From the NCBI GenBank assembly GCA_037074765.1, contig JBAMDO010000188.1, positions 45,199 through 109,198 on the forward strand: a stretch of DNA of 64,000 nt. Direction: 5' to 3'. How positions within the stretch are numbered: the first letter of the stretch is position 1; each line of letters starts with the position of its first letter. Below, piece by piece: positions 1 to 14,500 of the stretch. The notes beneath the pieces were generated by a model. The model made no database searches. It worked only from the letters and a program-made list of their open reading frames with translations, and was not told the DNA's origin. The position numbers and the translations under genes are program-made. The stretch comes from Mansonella perstans (taxonomy: Eukaryota > Nematoda > Chromadorea > Rhabditida > Onchocercidae).

Positions 1-6
1 CTCATC

Positions 7-37
<31 letters not shown>

Positions 38-800
38 CACGAGTCAGCTGTGCGTTACTTTGATTTTTTAAAGATAAAACTTTTCGATAAATGTTTGTTT
101 AGCCAAATATGAAACTATTCTCATCCTTGGCTAGATAAGTGCTCAACTAAATCGAAAACGAAAAACAAGGAAATTATCAAGAAAAAATATCCAGGAAACG
201 CTAACTTATCCTTAAATAAGAAAAAAAAAACAAAACAGTGGAATATTTTGCATGAATGAATAAACTGACTTCACAAATATTTGTTGCATACGATTGAAGA
301 TGACATTGAATGTGATACACTGGAATGCATCATCTTTAAAAAGTATTACGAACCAAATGATATGATACACGACATTCATAACATCCTTGTTTTTTTTTGT
401 TCAATCAAAATCACCTATATCTCATGAGCTGTTGGATGCATTCCAACATTGTCAGGATAATCAAAGAAAGTAGTAACAATTTCAGTAGAACTTTTAAACC
501 GTCTATAATTCTTACCAAATCATAAAATTAGCATACTATGGTTATACTGGAAATTACTAAAGAAATCTTTTTTTGAAAACTTGAAAAATGGTTATTTTGT
601 TGAAAGTGAAGAAAATCTTCAATAAATATTGCTCATTTATTAAGGGATCATTAGTAGTGAAAAATAAATAGCAATATGAAATGCAATAATAGTGAAAATG
701 AATTGTGAAGGGTAATAGCGGACGGTCATGATCAATTTGTCATCGTAGCAATCATCAACATACCTATAATTCATAACTACCACAGCTTTATTATTCACAG
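1..800. other. gene-free AT-rich DNA
   Basis: AT-rich sequence opening with an A-tract near bases 14-37. I see no exon-like open frame with splice signals, no RNA gene and no transposon coding remnant on either strand. Confidence 0.6.
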
Positions 801-1019
801 TCATCATCATCATCGTCATCATCATCATCATTATCATTATCATTATCATTGTCATCATCATTATCATCAACATCGTCATCATTATCATAATTATCATCAT
901 CATTATCATTATCATTGTCATAATCATTATCATCAACATCGTTATCATTATCATAATTACCATCATCATCATCATTATCATTATCATCATCATCATCATC
1001 ATCATCATCTTTATCACCA
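801..1019. repeat. imperfect CAT/ATC microsatellite
   Basis: About 220 bases of trinucleotide repeat (TCATCATCAT with interspersed TTATCATTATCAT and CGTCATC variants). It creates a spurious minus-strand frame made almost only of Met and Ile, which is not a gene. Confidence 0.9.
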
Positions 1020-1439
1020 TATCATGCCATTACTTCATCATCATTTGCTAATGAATCAGCGATGAAAAAGTAAGTGAGAATGTATGCCGTAGTGACGATG
1101 ACAAAGGTACATAATGATTGTTACAAGCTTCGACAAACAATCTGCCACTACAGTTTGTAACATCTAACTCCCTTCCAATCTCACATCCATTTTTCAACAA
1201 CTTTTATTCTTCCCTCCTTTTTCTCTTATTCTTTTATTATCATTTATTATCATCATACTGTAATGTTTTCATCTTTCAATCTGTGCAACATTTCTCGAGT
1301 TTCAGAAAACATGTGCAACTAATGTTGAAGAGGAATGAAGGAAACATGTGCAAATAATGCTAAAGAAAGTGTAAGATGATGATGTCGTCGTGCTCTATTG
1401 CTATTAATTCTCATCCATTTGAATAGCACAAACACTAAC

Positions 1440-1523
1440 ATCAACATCATTATCATACATCATCATCATCATCACCATCATCATCAACATCATCATCACC
1501 ATCATCATCACATCATCATCACC

Positions 1524-1581
<58 letters not shown>

Positions 1582-1672
1582 CCATCATCAACATCATTAT
1601 CATTATCATTAATATCACCATCAACAACATCATCATTATCATCATCATTGTTATTATTCATATCACCATCAA
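1440..1672. repeat. CAT microsatellite, purest near 1500-1580
   Basis: A second long CAT array with CACCAT and AACATCATT interruptions and a nearly pure run around 1530-1580. Translations are poly-His/poly-Ile on one strand and poly-Asp/poly-Met on the other, so the long frames here are repeat artefacts. Confidence 0.9.
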
Positions 1673-1990
1673 CAAAAGCAAACAATATAGAGCCATTTAC
1701 AGATAGATACTATCCTAAAAGATAGAATAGAGATGAAAAAGTACAAAATAGTCAAAATGTGAAATGATTAGAGGAATGATGTGACAAGGACAGACATATT
1801 CGTAGTAGTGTACCGGCTGTCACTGGCTCAATGGTTAAGGCTGATTGTTGACAGATTAAATCGATGAATGGCATCGTTTTCGAGAAAAGGACGAAAAATT
1901 TGTAGGCATGTATACGTGTGCATGTATGTCCCTGTGTTAAATACAACAACTACCTCTAATGAAACAAAAATGAACAAGAGGACAATCCAA

Positions 1991-2095
1991 TAACATATAC
2001 ATACATACACACACATACATACATACACACATACACATACACACATACACATATACACATACACATATACACATACACACACACACATACATACT
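1991..2095. repeat. ACAT/ACAC microsatellite
   Basis: Compound tetra/dinucleotide repeat of the ACATACATAC and ACACACATAC type. It gives Cys/Val/Tyr-rich pseudo-frames on the minus strand that have no protein character. Confidence 0.85.
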
Positions 2096-4896
2096 ACAGC
2101 GTAAATTTCTGTGTCCGTAATGGACGATGATGATGCTATTAAACATGGCACATTTGCATTCAACTATCAATGGTAAAATCAAAATTTCAACTAAAAGATC
2201 GGAAAGACCAGAAAAACTATTATCTACAAATTGACAAATAGCAACAAAAACAAAAAAAAAAAAAGAAATTAGCCAATTATGAAAATGCAATTCCTTTTTG
2301 TATTAATAGCTAATAATTTAAATAATTGTAAGGGAAAAAAGAAAAAAAATATGAAATAAATACCATTTCCATACATATCATACTTTTTACATAAATATAA
2401 TTCTTGCATATCGATACTGTATCAATGATACCAAATTGTTGATATTTTATTACATATATATATATATATATTCAATTTGATATTTTATAAATTGTTGATA
2501 TTTTACCATCATTTGCACGATATTATTATTCATTCATATTTTCATATGCAAAATATACTCGAATAAAAAGATAATAAAAAATATTACAAAAAATCAGTAT
2601 ATTTTTATTTCTTCAATAAACTATATGTATTTAATAAGTATTTAAATCTTTTTCCTATTTAGCATAAATCATTCATCAAATTAAATCATAATTTAAAACA
2701 TAACCGATTCCATTTATGATTTTTCATATATTTTTAAATTTTTCAACTTATAATTTCATCCTTATTTCTTACTCATATATAGTTATATTTTCACTTTTGA
2801 AATTTAATAACGTAAAAATAAGTGTTGGAAGATGAAGATATCAGTGATTACAACAATTATGATAACAAAAATAACGGGATCCGACCACAATAACCATAAA
2901 AGCCAATGAAAAATGTGACCAGTTCATTTGGAATGACTATTCATAGAGAAAATATTCGAATGACTCAAGAATGATTCAACTGCTGATAATATATTTCCAA
3001 TGATTATTCAAAAAAAAAATCACCTATATTTCAACAATTCCTTTCAATGCTACTAATTTTGCCATTGGACATTTATCTTCGTCTTCTTCAAATTAAATAA
3101 ATGATAATATTATTTTGTAAAAGTAGTTTTAAAATTTAAAAAAAAATCAGAATTTATGTTTACTTTTTACCATCTATTAATCTATTTGTCGATTAGCAAT
3201 TTTTCTGAACAAAAATACATAAATATTGGCAAAAATTGTACAATTATGAGGGTAATTAATAGAAGTGAAGAAAATGAAATGAAATGTATGAATATTGAAA
3301 GTATTCGAAAGCTGAAATAAATTCGAAAATAAATAATGCAAATATTAATTTGAAACAAAGAAATATTAATGAAAAGCAATAATATAATTTCACACGGATA
3401 TACAGAAGAAAAAAAGAACTGATGAAATTCTACAGACCAGATGATATCCGGTGATTTTCAGGCCATGATATAATCCTACAGAGAAATGTTCGTATCATTC
3501 GCCAAATTTGTAAATGCATATGGTAAAATTATAACGCAGTTGTTGATTAGCCTAAATGGCATAACGGTAATTACAGATTCCACAAAAATGCCTTTCTATT
3601 TCAAAATTTAACAAATCAACTAAGGCTTTAAAAAATTCCCTTAGATTTAAAAATCCTTTAAAATGTCATTTTAAATCACTGCAAATTTGACGAAAATCTG
3701 CCCTATGCTTTAAACTTTAATATTACTATGAATTTAAAAATTATAACTGTTACAAATAGATCAAAATTCCAATTGTTTCGTTTCATTTGTTAGAATCACA
3801 GATTTGTCAAGATAAAAAGGCAGGAAACAATGTGCGGAAATAATAAAAAAAAAGGTTTCAAAAAAAAAAAAAAATAAAACATTTCAAAAAAGTGCTCAGT
3901 TACCGGTATTTTTTCACGTAACTTTTGAAATAAATACACAAATCTGTCAAAAACATTTGCACTTTTCCTAAATTTTCATGAAGAAAAAACTGCCTTTATC
4001 AAACTAACAACGAACTGCAACAAATCATTCATTTTTTCCAACTGAAGTGAATATTTTAAAAATTCAAACTGAGTGAAAACAAGACAGGGGAAGAGGACGG
4101 CGGGAAAAGAAGAAGAAGAAATCAGATTAGATAGATAACTGTTGAAATTTCAAAATCAACAATAATCTCTCATGCTAATTATTTCATATCAATAAAATGA
4201 TCAAAATTGAAAAAATTATTCAATTTTAAAGAGATGAATTTATTATAGCTTTTATCGATTTGGTAAAATTTAAATGGAATAATTATAATTTCATTTCGTA
4301 CAATTAATAATTTATTTACTAATATAAATTGAGATTAATGACAAAATGTAAAATAAACAAAAAAAAAAAAAAAAAAATTAATTTTTTATTATAAACTGAG
4401 AAAAAGAATAAACGAATTAAAAATATATTATTTGTTTTTTTTTTTTTTTTTTTTAAATAATTTTCATTCTTTCAAAATTCCTTATGACACATTAAATATT
4501 GTATCGCACATTCATACATAAACGTTTCAATGAATAAATAAATATAATATTATCTTGTGTAAAAATATTATAATTCAAACAATTAATTCTTTTCAAATGA
4601 TGAGTCAATCAATGATTTAGTAATCTATCTATTATTATTATTATTATAAATCAAATCATTCAACCCATTTGTTAATTCTTTTCTAATATTAATTTGCAAA
4701 TACTCATTTGATTCATTTTAATAATACATAAAAGGTATCAATGCAATAATAATTTTATCAAATTAGTATTTTCATCTTTTTTTTTTTTTTTTAAACTTAT
4801 TAAAAACGCTTATTTCAACAATAAATCCACTAAACTATGAGATTTCCGGCACTGAGTCATCAATTGTGTTCAGCTCATTTTACCCTTCATTCTCTC
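2096..4896. other. gene-free AT-rich DNA
   Basis: Very AT-rich, with a short TA run near 2453-2471 and A or T homopolymers near 3857, 4361, 4435 and 4778. No exon with supporting splice sites was found on either strand. Confidence 0.55.
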
Positions 4897-5172
4897 ACAT
4901 ACACACACACACACACACAGACATACATATACGAACATTTATACACATTGCAATGAACTAACTGACCAAATCAGATTCATTCACTCAGTAGCATAACAAC
5001 ATGTTCACATATGTACACCCACATTCTATCTGTGTGTCTGTGTCTGTCTATATGTATGTGTATATAGATTGATATGTGAATAAGTTTATGTTTATATGTA
5101 CTTGTATATGCACATGTGTGTGTGTGTATGTGTGTGTATGTATGTATGTATGTGTATGTGTGTATGTGTGTG
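4897..5172. repeat. CA then TG/TATG microsatellite cluster
   Basis: A CA run at about 4897-4930 is followed by TG, TCTG and TATG repeats from about 5030 to 5172. Another pure TG run sits near 5398-5422. Overlapping frames on both strands derive from these repeats. Confidence 0.8.
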
Positions 5173-5689
5173 TTCATTATATACGTCGTATGTATATGCA
5201 TGAAAGAGGAAAGGGAAGTAGAAAAAGAGGAAAGAAACGTATGCAGCGTGACAGTATTGGCAGAGATCCAATACGTAGCATAATTGCAATGATAGAATAT
5301 AATGAAAAAACCCCGCATTATTCGATACACAGAATAAATGATGCTTCAATGGAAAATTGCTTCCTATTTCTTCCGATAGATAACTCAAATAGCAAATATA
5401 TGTGTGTGTGTGTGTGTGTGTTCACTTCCTTTCCTTTCAATTAATCTTTCTTTGTAGCATTATGAGACAAAACAGCATGTCTATTTCTCGTTATGTAACA
5501 ATGATTCAATGGTGGTCACCTCTACTTCTCATTATGTGACGATGATTCATTGTAATCACAAAATAGACTTGAAAATATATTATGACATGTGTGCACGTCA
5601 TAAATATGATATTGCTATTGAAAGTGTCACAACTAATCATACTATTATTCATTCTATATTGCAATATAATTTCCCTCAGCATAATCATC

Positions 5690-5922
5690 ATTATTATCAC
5701 TAATTATTGTTAATAATACTTATTTATCAAAAATTATCATTATCACTATTATTGTTATTATAATTATTGCTCCTATTGTTATTATTATTATTACTAATTA
5801 TTGTTATTATTATTACCATTATTGCCAATCTTCTATTATCATTATCATTACTGTTAGCATTATTATTATCACTATTATTGCTATTATTACTACTATTATT
5901 ATTATTATTATTATTGTTACAA
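5690..5922. repeat. ATT/TTA microsatellite
   Basis: Imperfect ATT repeat with ATC and GTT interruptions, about 230 bases. The plus-strand Leu-rich frame across it is a repeat artefact. Confidence 0.85.
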
Positions 5923-7802
5923 AGGGCACCAAAGGTTTTCTATTATAAATTCTTTCTATTTGCTGCCTTTTTCTTTTCCATTCCATCGTTAATCGTTGAA
6001 AAGTGAAAAATTGACTTAAAATCAATTAATTTCATCATTTTTCATCTTTTTTAAACTCAATTGAAATCTCATTCAAACATTAACTCTTTCATCTTCAATT
6101 TTTGTTTTTTATTCTTCTATTAAGGTTTGCTTTTATCTTCATTAAGGCCTTATTCATACCTCTGCAAATTTGTCTATTTCTTATTAAAAGAAATTCAACA
6201 CTTTATAAAGAGTAAAATTAAAATAGGAGAGAAGGTAGAAGAGAGAGAGAGAGAGAAGAGAGAGACAGAGCAATTAGGAATGGCAAAGTGATGATGACAT
6301 TACTGCAGTAAACAAACTACATGAATTTCATATTATCATTCACTGATTTACATTTATGTATGTTTGTTAAAATGTAAACATGCAAAATATAATTAATAAC
6401 AATAATAATTAATAATAATTAGTAATAATAATAGTAATAATGATAAATAATAATAAAAATAACAATAATAATGATAACAATAATAAATAATAACAATAAC
6501 AGTGAGAAGACTTTTCAAAATTGATATTTTGAAAGATATGCAAATGTACAAAGCATTTGAAAAGTTAAGTGCGAGCTTTGCTGAACTTAAATTAAATAGT
6601 ATTTTATTGCAGCTTTTATGAATTGTGAAATGAAATAAATTATGAATAAATAAATGAGCAAACGAAAAAAAAAAAGCATAAAAAGTTCAAAGAAATGAGG
6701 AGAGTAGAAAAAGATATAAAGAGATAAACAATGGGTTAAAAAATAATAGCAAAAGCAGAAAGTGCAAAAAAAGAGCAGTAAAGAAAAAGAACTGAAATTG
6801 TAGCAAAGTTGTCATAAAATGAATTTATAAATTTTAAAAAAATTGAATGAAATTTTATTTGGGTGAAATTTAATTAAATAATTTAATGATTTTTATAGCT
6901 GATAATTTTTAAAAACAAAGAATGAAATGTTATCATCGAAATGGATATTCGAACAAATATTCTAACAAAAGAAATTAAGGATTAAATTTCAAAAAATGAG
7001 GGAAAATGGCCAATTATAAAGTAAATTTCATAGTTAAATTTACAATCATTTTCTAATTGTTAATTTTAATTTTGCTTATTTTTATTTATTGCAATACATT
7101 GTATGAATGTATTAATTAGCAAGGTTAAAGGTTAAATTTTGAAGAAAATAAAAAATTATTTGAATGGTAAATTAGGAAAATGGAAATGCAGGTGGTTAGC
7201 TTAGGTAATTTAAAGTTTAATCAATCAATTAGCAAATTTACAAACATAAAGCTGCTGCTTGTTAGCAACGGAACATCCGGAACACGCAAATGTCAGATGA
7301 TTAGTGGAAAAAGTATTAATTGGTATGGGTTAGAGATAGGAAGGGCAAGGACAACATGTAGAGACAGTAGCACATATACACACAAATATACATACATGAA
7401 ATTATGAGAGAGACAGAGAAATGAGAAAAAGATAAAGGATAGAATGCGAAAAGAAAGAAAAGCAATGGAGAGATATAGTAGAAAGATGATGAGAGTGACC
7501 TGAGGTACCACAAGAATTATTAATTTGACCTGAAATAGAGCTTATATCATTTTAGATAAGAAATGACCCATTAATTAATTATCTAGTGTACAAAGGTAAA
7601 TGATTAATTGAACTTTATTGTCACAATGGATAATTTATAGGAATGTGTCATGGTCAAGTATTTATTGGTGACACTTCCGGGAAAAGGGAAAAAGTGAAAA
7701 GTTTCTTCTTTCAAATATTTAACCAATCGATAAAAGCACCTATCTTTCCATTTCGTTATGATTTAGAATAGTACTGAGGCATTTAAACAGTAACTGTTAT
7801 AT
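5923..7802. other. gene-free AT-rich DNA with GA and ATAA repeats
   Basis: Contains a GA run near 6236-6268 and an imperfect ATAA/AATAAT repeat near 6390-6500. The open frame at 7180-7407 ends in a CATA repeat, has no recognisable domain and no convincing splice or start context, so it is not called as a gene. Confidence 0.5.
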
Positions 7803-7925
7803 ATCATCATTATCATTATCATCGTCATAATCATCATCATCATCATCATTATCATCAGCATTATCATCATCAATCATCATCATCAATCATCATCATCAAT
7901 CATTATCATCATCATCGTCATCAAT
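7803..7925. repeat. ATC microsatellite
   Basis: Third CAT/ATC array of the first 8 kb, about 120 bases, with repeated CAATCATCATCAT variants. A short TA run follows at about 8046-8072. Confidence 0.85.
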
Positions 7926-8334
7926 GGGATAATCATCGTTTAATGACTGCTGCACCAGTGATCATCAGTTGATGACCAGTGACCATTACGCAGTGGTCAT
8001 TGGTTCGCATCAAATTCTATGACATGACACACAGCATATTGATGATATATGATATATATATATATATATAAATTATGAATGTACTTTTGAATGAATATAA
8101 ATTGAAGAGATTCTAAATATTCAACAGTAAGAATATTGAAGGAAAGAGAAAGAAGAGAGTAAGTTCAATATCATTTGAAATTATATGGCAATTGTGTTGT
8201 TGATAAATTGTCCATATATTGTAAAAGACATTAAATGATTAATTCATTCTAATTAATTAAACTATCACAATTAATTGTTTATTTTATTAAATGTAAGAAA
8301 AAATGTGGGAAAATTGAACAAAAATTGAACAAAA

Positions 8335-8527
8335 GTTATATGGTTCTTGAGAAGATTTCCTACTTAATATTCTATTTTTATTTGAAATTTTTGAAATTTG
8401 TTAAATTTCAACTAAATTACGGTAATCATTAATGCCATCGATAAGAGTAGAATATTTTAAGTAGGAAATCTTCTCAAGCAAAAATGTTCAATTTATATTC
8501 CTGATGAAAATTCAAAAACCATATAAC
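8335..8527. repeat. long imperfect inverted repeat (hairpin)
   Basis: The left arm at 8335-8374 (core GAGAAGATTTCCTACTT) is complemented by 8448-8478 (core AAGTAGGAAATCTTCTC). The outermost part, GTTATATGGT, is complemented by ACCATATAAC at 8518-8527. About 39 unpaired bases interrupt the right arm, and the central spacer is about 73 bases. No coding frame spans it. It could be a small non-autonomous element or a hairpin-forming transcript, but the sequence alone does not decide. Confidence 0.7.
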
Positions 8528-11500
8528 ATTACCTGGAACTGCTTTTATTGTATTGTTAACAATGGTTATTTTTCTAGCAAATACTACTACTGCCCAATTA
8601 TTATTATTATTGTTATTACTGTTATTATTGCTATTATTTTCGAGTATTCGTGTTTATTTACTTGATAAATGTTATTATTGTTCAGACAAAAAAATGTCCT
8701 GTAAATGTTGTGCCTATTGTACTCAAATTGTATGTGTTTATTTGTTTATAAATGTTACTGTTTTGGTTATCGAATTTAGAAAGAATAATAAATCAGTCTA
8801 ATTGGAATTTTTGAAGTCTTGGCTGATTAAAAAATCGATAACTTTCCTGTATTTGTATGTAAATATATGTTGTTATGTATGTTTTTTATTATTATTATTA
8901 TTATTCAGAAAAAAAAAATGTCTAGTAAACATTTATATTTATAAAAATATACTCAAGAGAAGAAAGAATGAAAAAAGAGGAGAGAGGGGGCAAAAAAATT
9001 AAAAATCATACCCAGCAGGTGGTCTCAATTTTCTTATCATTTCACTTCATCCTTCTCATTCGTTAACTTCAATCAATTCGATTAATGTCCAATTTCTTTT
9101 ATTTGCCAAAATTTTTCTATTAAATTTCAATAGCATTTAATTTTAAGATTAATTCGAAATTGTTATGATTACACATCGTTCAGTGACAATTGAGAAATGA
9201 CAATGATTTCGAAGCAATCGAATAGTTAGCTATACTTCATCATTCATTAATTATCCAAGTATATTAATATCTTATTCATGCTTATCATTGTTGTCTATTT
9301 GTACAATTTATTAAAATAAGGTAAAAAAGTTTGCTTTTTTAAATAATATATTTCAAACCATAGAAGTATTAAATGAATCTTAATTCAGATCTTATCATTT
9401 ATTTTAATTCAGATCTTATCATAACAATGTTCTTCTTAATTATTTCTGTTAATTATTAACAATGTTGTTGACAATGAATTTGCTAAAAATGTGCTTTTCT
9501 TGTGAATGAAATAAATTGAACTCAGTTACAATTAGCTAAAATAGTTAGTTTATGAAGATTAATTAATTTAAATCAGTTAATTAGGTTACAATTTTAATAG
9601 AAAATTGAATTAAAAACAATTCTACTGTTAGACTGTTTCTCGCAATAACTTCCTGTAACATTTTTGTTATTAAATTAGTTTCAAAAATTGATCCATAATT
9701 TATAATTTATTCTATTCCCGATTATTGTCATATAAATTATTCGTATGTGCAATGACTCGATTTCACTGGAAATCAATAATTAATAAAAATTTAATGGTTT
9801 AAAAAAAAAAGATATTTATTTCATTTTCAATTTCCCGGCGTCAAACTCAGAAATCACTGCCAATTATAATTAATAATAATTAGTAGTAATAATAGTAATA
9901 ATAATAATAATAATGAAGAATAGAAAGAAAAAATATTTATTATTCATTTCTTACTGTAACATATAATTAAAATGATAGCTTGACGTGTAAGGAAAAAGAA
10001 GGAAAAAAGTACAATCGTTTTAAATGTTTCAAAAATTAAATTAGACGTTACGTATGGGTGAATGCGTTCTTCACGGGCTTTTTTTAACCCGTAACACTCG
10101 TGCTAATTAATTGCATTCATTTTTTAAAGAACAAATGTCTTTTTTCTCCAGCACAATTACACTCACTTATCAAATATCAAAGAACAAACGTTTGTTATTT
10201 TTCTTTTCAAGTCTCATCAATTTGGTTAAAAGATTTTCTTTCTTTCTAAATACATTAATCGTCCAATTTCCGGTTATCTTAAAAAATTTCATTTGCCATT
10301 TTTTTTGTTTATTTTCCCTCGTCTATCATTGGTTATCAATCACTCATTTGATAATAGCAATGATGTTTGCAAGCAATGATGTTGATGACTAAAATATATC
10401 ATGTGAAATAACATAATGTCATATGAAGATAATAATCAATATATGTGAATGAAATCTGCAAAAATTTAACTTTTCACAAGTAAACAAATTTTGAAACATA
10501 GTGAAATGAAATGAAATAATAAGCACAAAGTTTTTCGGTTCTCACAAACTCTTCGCAATGTTTCCATCTTAAAGCTGCAACACGATACGAAAGTGAAATT
10601 TATCAAATTTCAATATTTTTTAAATATCATATTTATACACTCTTTTTTTGCACGAAGAAAAAATGTTTAATAAAGCAATAAATAAGCCAATCAATGAAAT
10701 AACTGAAAAAGAAGTTAACAAACAAACTTTACCCGAATCAATCAATGGTTAGCAGACGACAGTAATTCGTTGAAAATTTTCAAAAATTTTTAAAATTCGT
10801 TTAGTTTTGATATTGATCAAAATATTGACGATACTGCTACACTATTTATGTTTCCGTTCTATCATTATTTATCGATTGGTGCTTCGAATCATTATTGTTT
10901 CTATCAAATGATGAACGAAAATTACGTGGAATGGCGGTTATAATAATTAGTAGTAATAATCTAGTGTATTTTAAAATAATTTCGAAAAAATGAATAATTA
11001 GTCAGAATAAAAAATATTGAAATAAATTGATTGTTTTAAAAGTTTTTAAAAAATGATTTAACTGCCAAGAATAAAGCATAACTTAATAACACTAGCCAGT
11101 TAAAAAAAGATATCTTAAAAGTAAAACAATTCTTCGGTCAAATTATTAAAGTAATAAAATTTTAAAGCTTTGAAAATGAGCAGGACGAACTCATTTCTTG
11201 TTTTATTAGCAAAGTATTTCAGAAAATTTAATTCGTGCCTGGCCTATTATGTGTGTGTTGTTGTTTTATTTCCGATTTAACCGAATTTACGATTGGATCG
11301 ATGTTATCAGTGAACTTAACGTAACGTTAATCAACTTTTCGCATAATAAACGCCAATATGTTTGCAGCCCAAAAATTCTTCACATCCCATTTATCTTTCA
11401 TTTAACAGAATCAGTCATATGCCCGGCTAAAATGTTAACAACAGAAGGATGCAAAGAGAAAAGTTGGCATTCATTTCTTGTTTTATTAACAGCAATTTAA

Positions 11501-14500
11501 TCGGTATCCGGTATCCAGCAGCTACAATGCTTCGTGATATTTTCGATTACAATTCAGGATTTAATAATTTAACATATAATTGGAAATCATTTTCATGCAG
11601 TTTGATGAATATTTTCAAGCATATTTTATATTTAATTTAAAATAGCTCAAATTAAGGAAATAATTAAATAAATGAAAAGTATATAAAATGAAGTTAACAT
11701 GACACATAATATACTTGAAATGAAAACACTTCAATAAATATCCATTCTCACCCAATTTGATTGAGTCCAATGGTAATTTCATTTGCCGACTAAATTTGAT
11801 GCGTCACATAGCACAACATAATTGAAAATGTCAAAATTCCAAATCTGGAGTTTTTAGTGTATGATTAATTTAAAGTAAATTCAAATAACAGCTTGAATTA
11901 GAATTATTTTTTGACTAAATTAATTAAATAAAATCTGGTTATTTAAGTCTGGTTAGAATTCTCTTCATTTATTGCTGTTAAATTTGCCATGTTACTCAGC
12001 TTCGCAATGGCAATTTTGGAAAATAGGTCCGCAAATATTTCAGGTAAATAAATGATACAGTTTAAAGTTCATTTAAATCCTTTCGATTTTTAAAACTGAT
12101 CAGAATTTCAACAAAATCATTCAACAACTTAGCATAGCATGTTATTTCTGGATAAGACTGATAATAAGTTGGTGTTATGTAATTATTAAGAAGTGTCACT
12201 TTGCGACATATTTTTCGGCATATTTTAATGATATAGATCGAGTTGATTAGTCTTATCAGATCTTGTCATTCACGGTAAGTGATAAAAAGAAATAAAAATA
12301 TTATTTAATTGAGCTGACAATTTCTTTTTCTTTCTGCAATCTTGTTTGTTAAATGTTTTCGACAGTATCTTTTCTCTGTTCTTTTTTTCTTTTGAAGAAC
12401 GAGTTGCAGGATAACGTAAGCTAACTTGTGATTATTTTCGGAAAAAGGAAATCATATTTGAGTGTGTTCAGGATAATTTCAGGAAAACGCTAAGAATTTT
12501 AAAATTAACTCAAATGAAATCGTGGTAAAGTTAATGATTGTATTGGAATTAAATAATTTCAAGATATGCAGTCCTGCATTTGCTTTTAGCAGTGTTCAAC
12601 GATGAATTATTCCTGTTATTTTCCAAAGAATACGATTAAATATTTCACAGTGTACTTACATAGTTCTTCCTTTTTTAAAATGACTGTAAACGAAATTTTC
12701 ATTTCAATTGAATTTTTTTTTAAATTTCCAATACTGAATTAAATTTCTCAATACTAAATTAAACGTTTTGTCAATGCTCTAGAAAAAAATTTCTTAATAA
12801 ATCTCGAGCAAAATTTCTCGGGAATTGAATTTAGCTTCCTGATACTGAATAAAGTTTTTTGTTCCGATCAGCTCTTCAATGCAATTTCTCAAAACAAATT
12901 TTCTCGTCAGCCGATTGTTCAGTATGAGAAATCGATCAATGAATTGCATACAATCAATTCAGTTCTCAAAATATTTTTGAATTCAAATTACATTTAATCA
13001 CTTTGTTTTTCGGGAAAAAAATTCCACAGATTTTTTTTTTTTTTTTTTTTATGACAGATGAGTTTTAAACTGTATGGTTTAAAACGTTTTTAAATTTGTC
13101 CACTGAATTGTTCTTTTTGAAAGTTTTTCAAATTGAATGATTTTGAATTAACATTAAGATTTTAGATTATCTTATTATTACAGATGGATCTGTTTCAAAT
13201 TTATTCTTCAGCAGCATATATATCTGTCAATGAAACACGTTTCAATGGATCTTTTGCTTAATCATCTGGTTTAAATCATTTTGATATTTATTTTTTAAAA
13301 ATCACTTTTTCTTTTTCATCGTCTTAATTGTCTTGATGATCTTGATGATAGTTTATTGATTGATCAATTTTTAATTTGCAAAAATTAGTATCCGTAGTAT
13401 TCTGTCACACAGTTTCTACAACATATTTTTAGATGCTAGCATTTGCGTTATTGTCGCATTTATGATTTTATGGTCATTAGCACTTTCCTCCCGTTTCTCA
13501 TTTTTTATCAGAAAGGTATCTTAGTGTGTTAGCGAACTTTTTGCTTTATAAAAGATTATTGAACGCTCTCCAGATCAATAATGGTATTTAAATTAAAGAG
13601 CAATGATAATGACAGTCACATAAACAAAAACAGTAAGTGCGATCGGAGAGACTTCCAAATTTTTCTGGAGTGGTTGAATATTTCCATCATTTAGCAAATA
13701 AAAATTATAAAAAATTTTTTAAAATAAGTTGCACATTTTTTGTGAAAAATACAATCAGTTATATTGATTTAAATCAACTTACTAATTTAGTGATCTTCTG
13801 AAATGTGTTATTTACTTTACTTTGTTTTCAATTCAAATCATTTTGCAGTGCAACTGCTAATGCAACTTATTCACTCTTTTAAATTAACAAGTAAGTTTTG
13901 ATCAAAAAAGTGGATTATTTCCACTTGCAATACTATTATTATCAGTTATCATTGTGTGTTCATGAAGGACCAGCAGTGATTGCAATGCGTTGCACTAAAT
14001 ATTTTGTTCAATTTATCGAATAACGTTAAGCATAATTACCACGATAATTACCAATAATTATCGTCCACAAATGTTACTTTTGATTGGCAATCCAAAATTT
14101 CGGCTATCATTGAGTCATTTTGCTTCATATATCACAAAGTTTTGCCGAGTATTTCAGAATATTACAAAGATTTGCTGAGTATTTCAGATGTGTCATTTGC
14201 GTATATTAAACCACTAACAAACATTTACTTTATTTATTTATTTATTCAATTGTTGTTGCTTTTTCAATCATTCAACTTTACTTTCTTCCTTTATTTTTTT
14301 GGTTTAATTAAGTGAAGTTGATTAAATTTAATTACATCCTTTTTTACCGTTTCATTATCATTTTCGGCCTATTACAATCAGCAATTTTTTCAATACGAGT
14401 CAAATGAATACACATTTCACATAATTCATTGCTGGACAAAGCAATTACCGATTGATTAAATTGTAATGAACTGAAACCATTATTTGCCATTTTCAAACTA

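Noticed and set aside
640..1706. Long Met/Ile, His/Ile and Asp-rich open frames on both strands
   Set aside because: They are direct translations of CAT/ATC microsatellites and have no start, splice or domain support.
14300..14330. GGTTTAATTA match to the start of the nematode spliced leader
   Set aside because: The match stops after ten bases; the conserved CCCAAGTTTGAG part is absent, so it is not an SL RNA gene.
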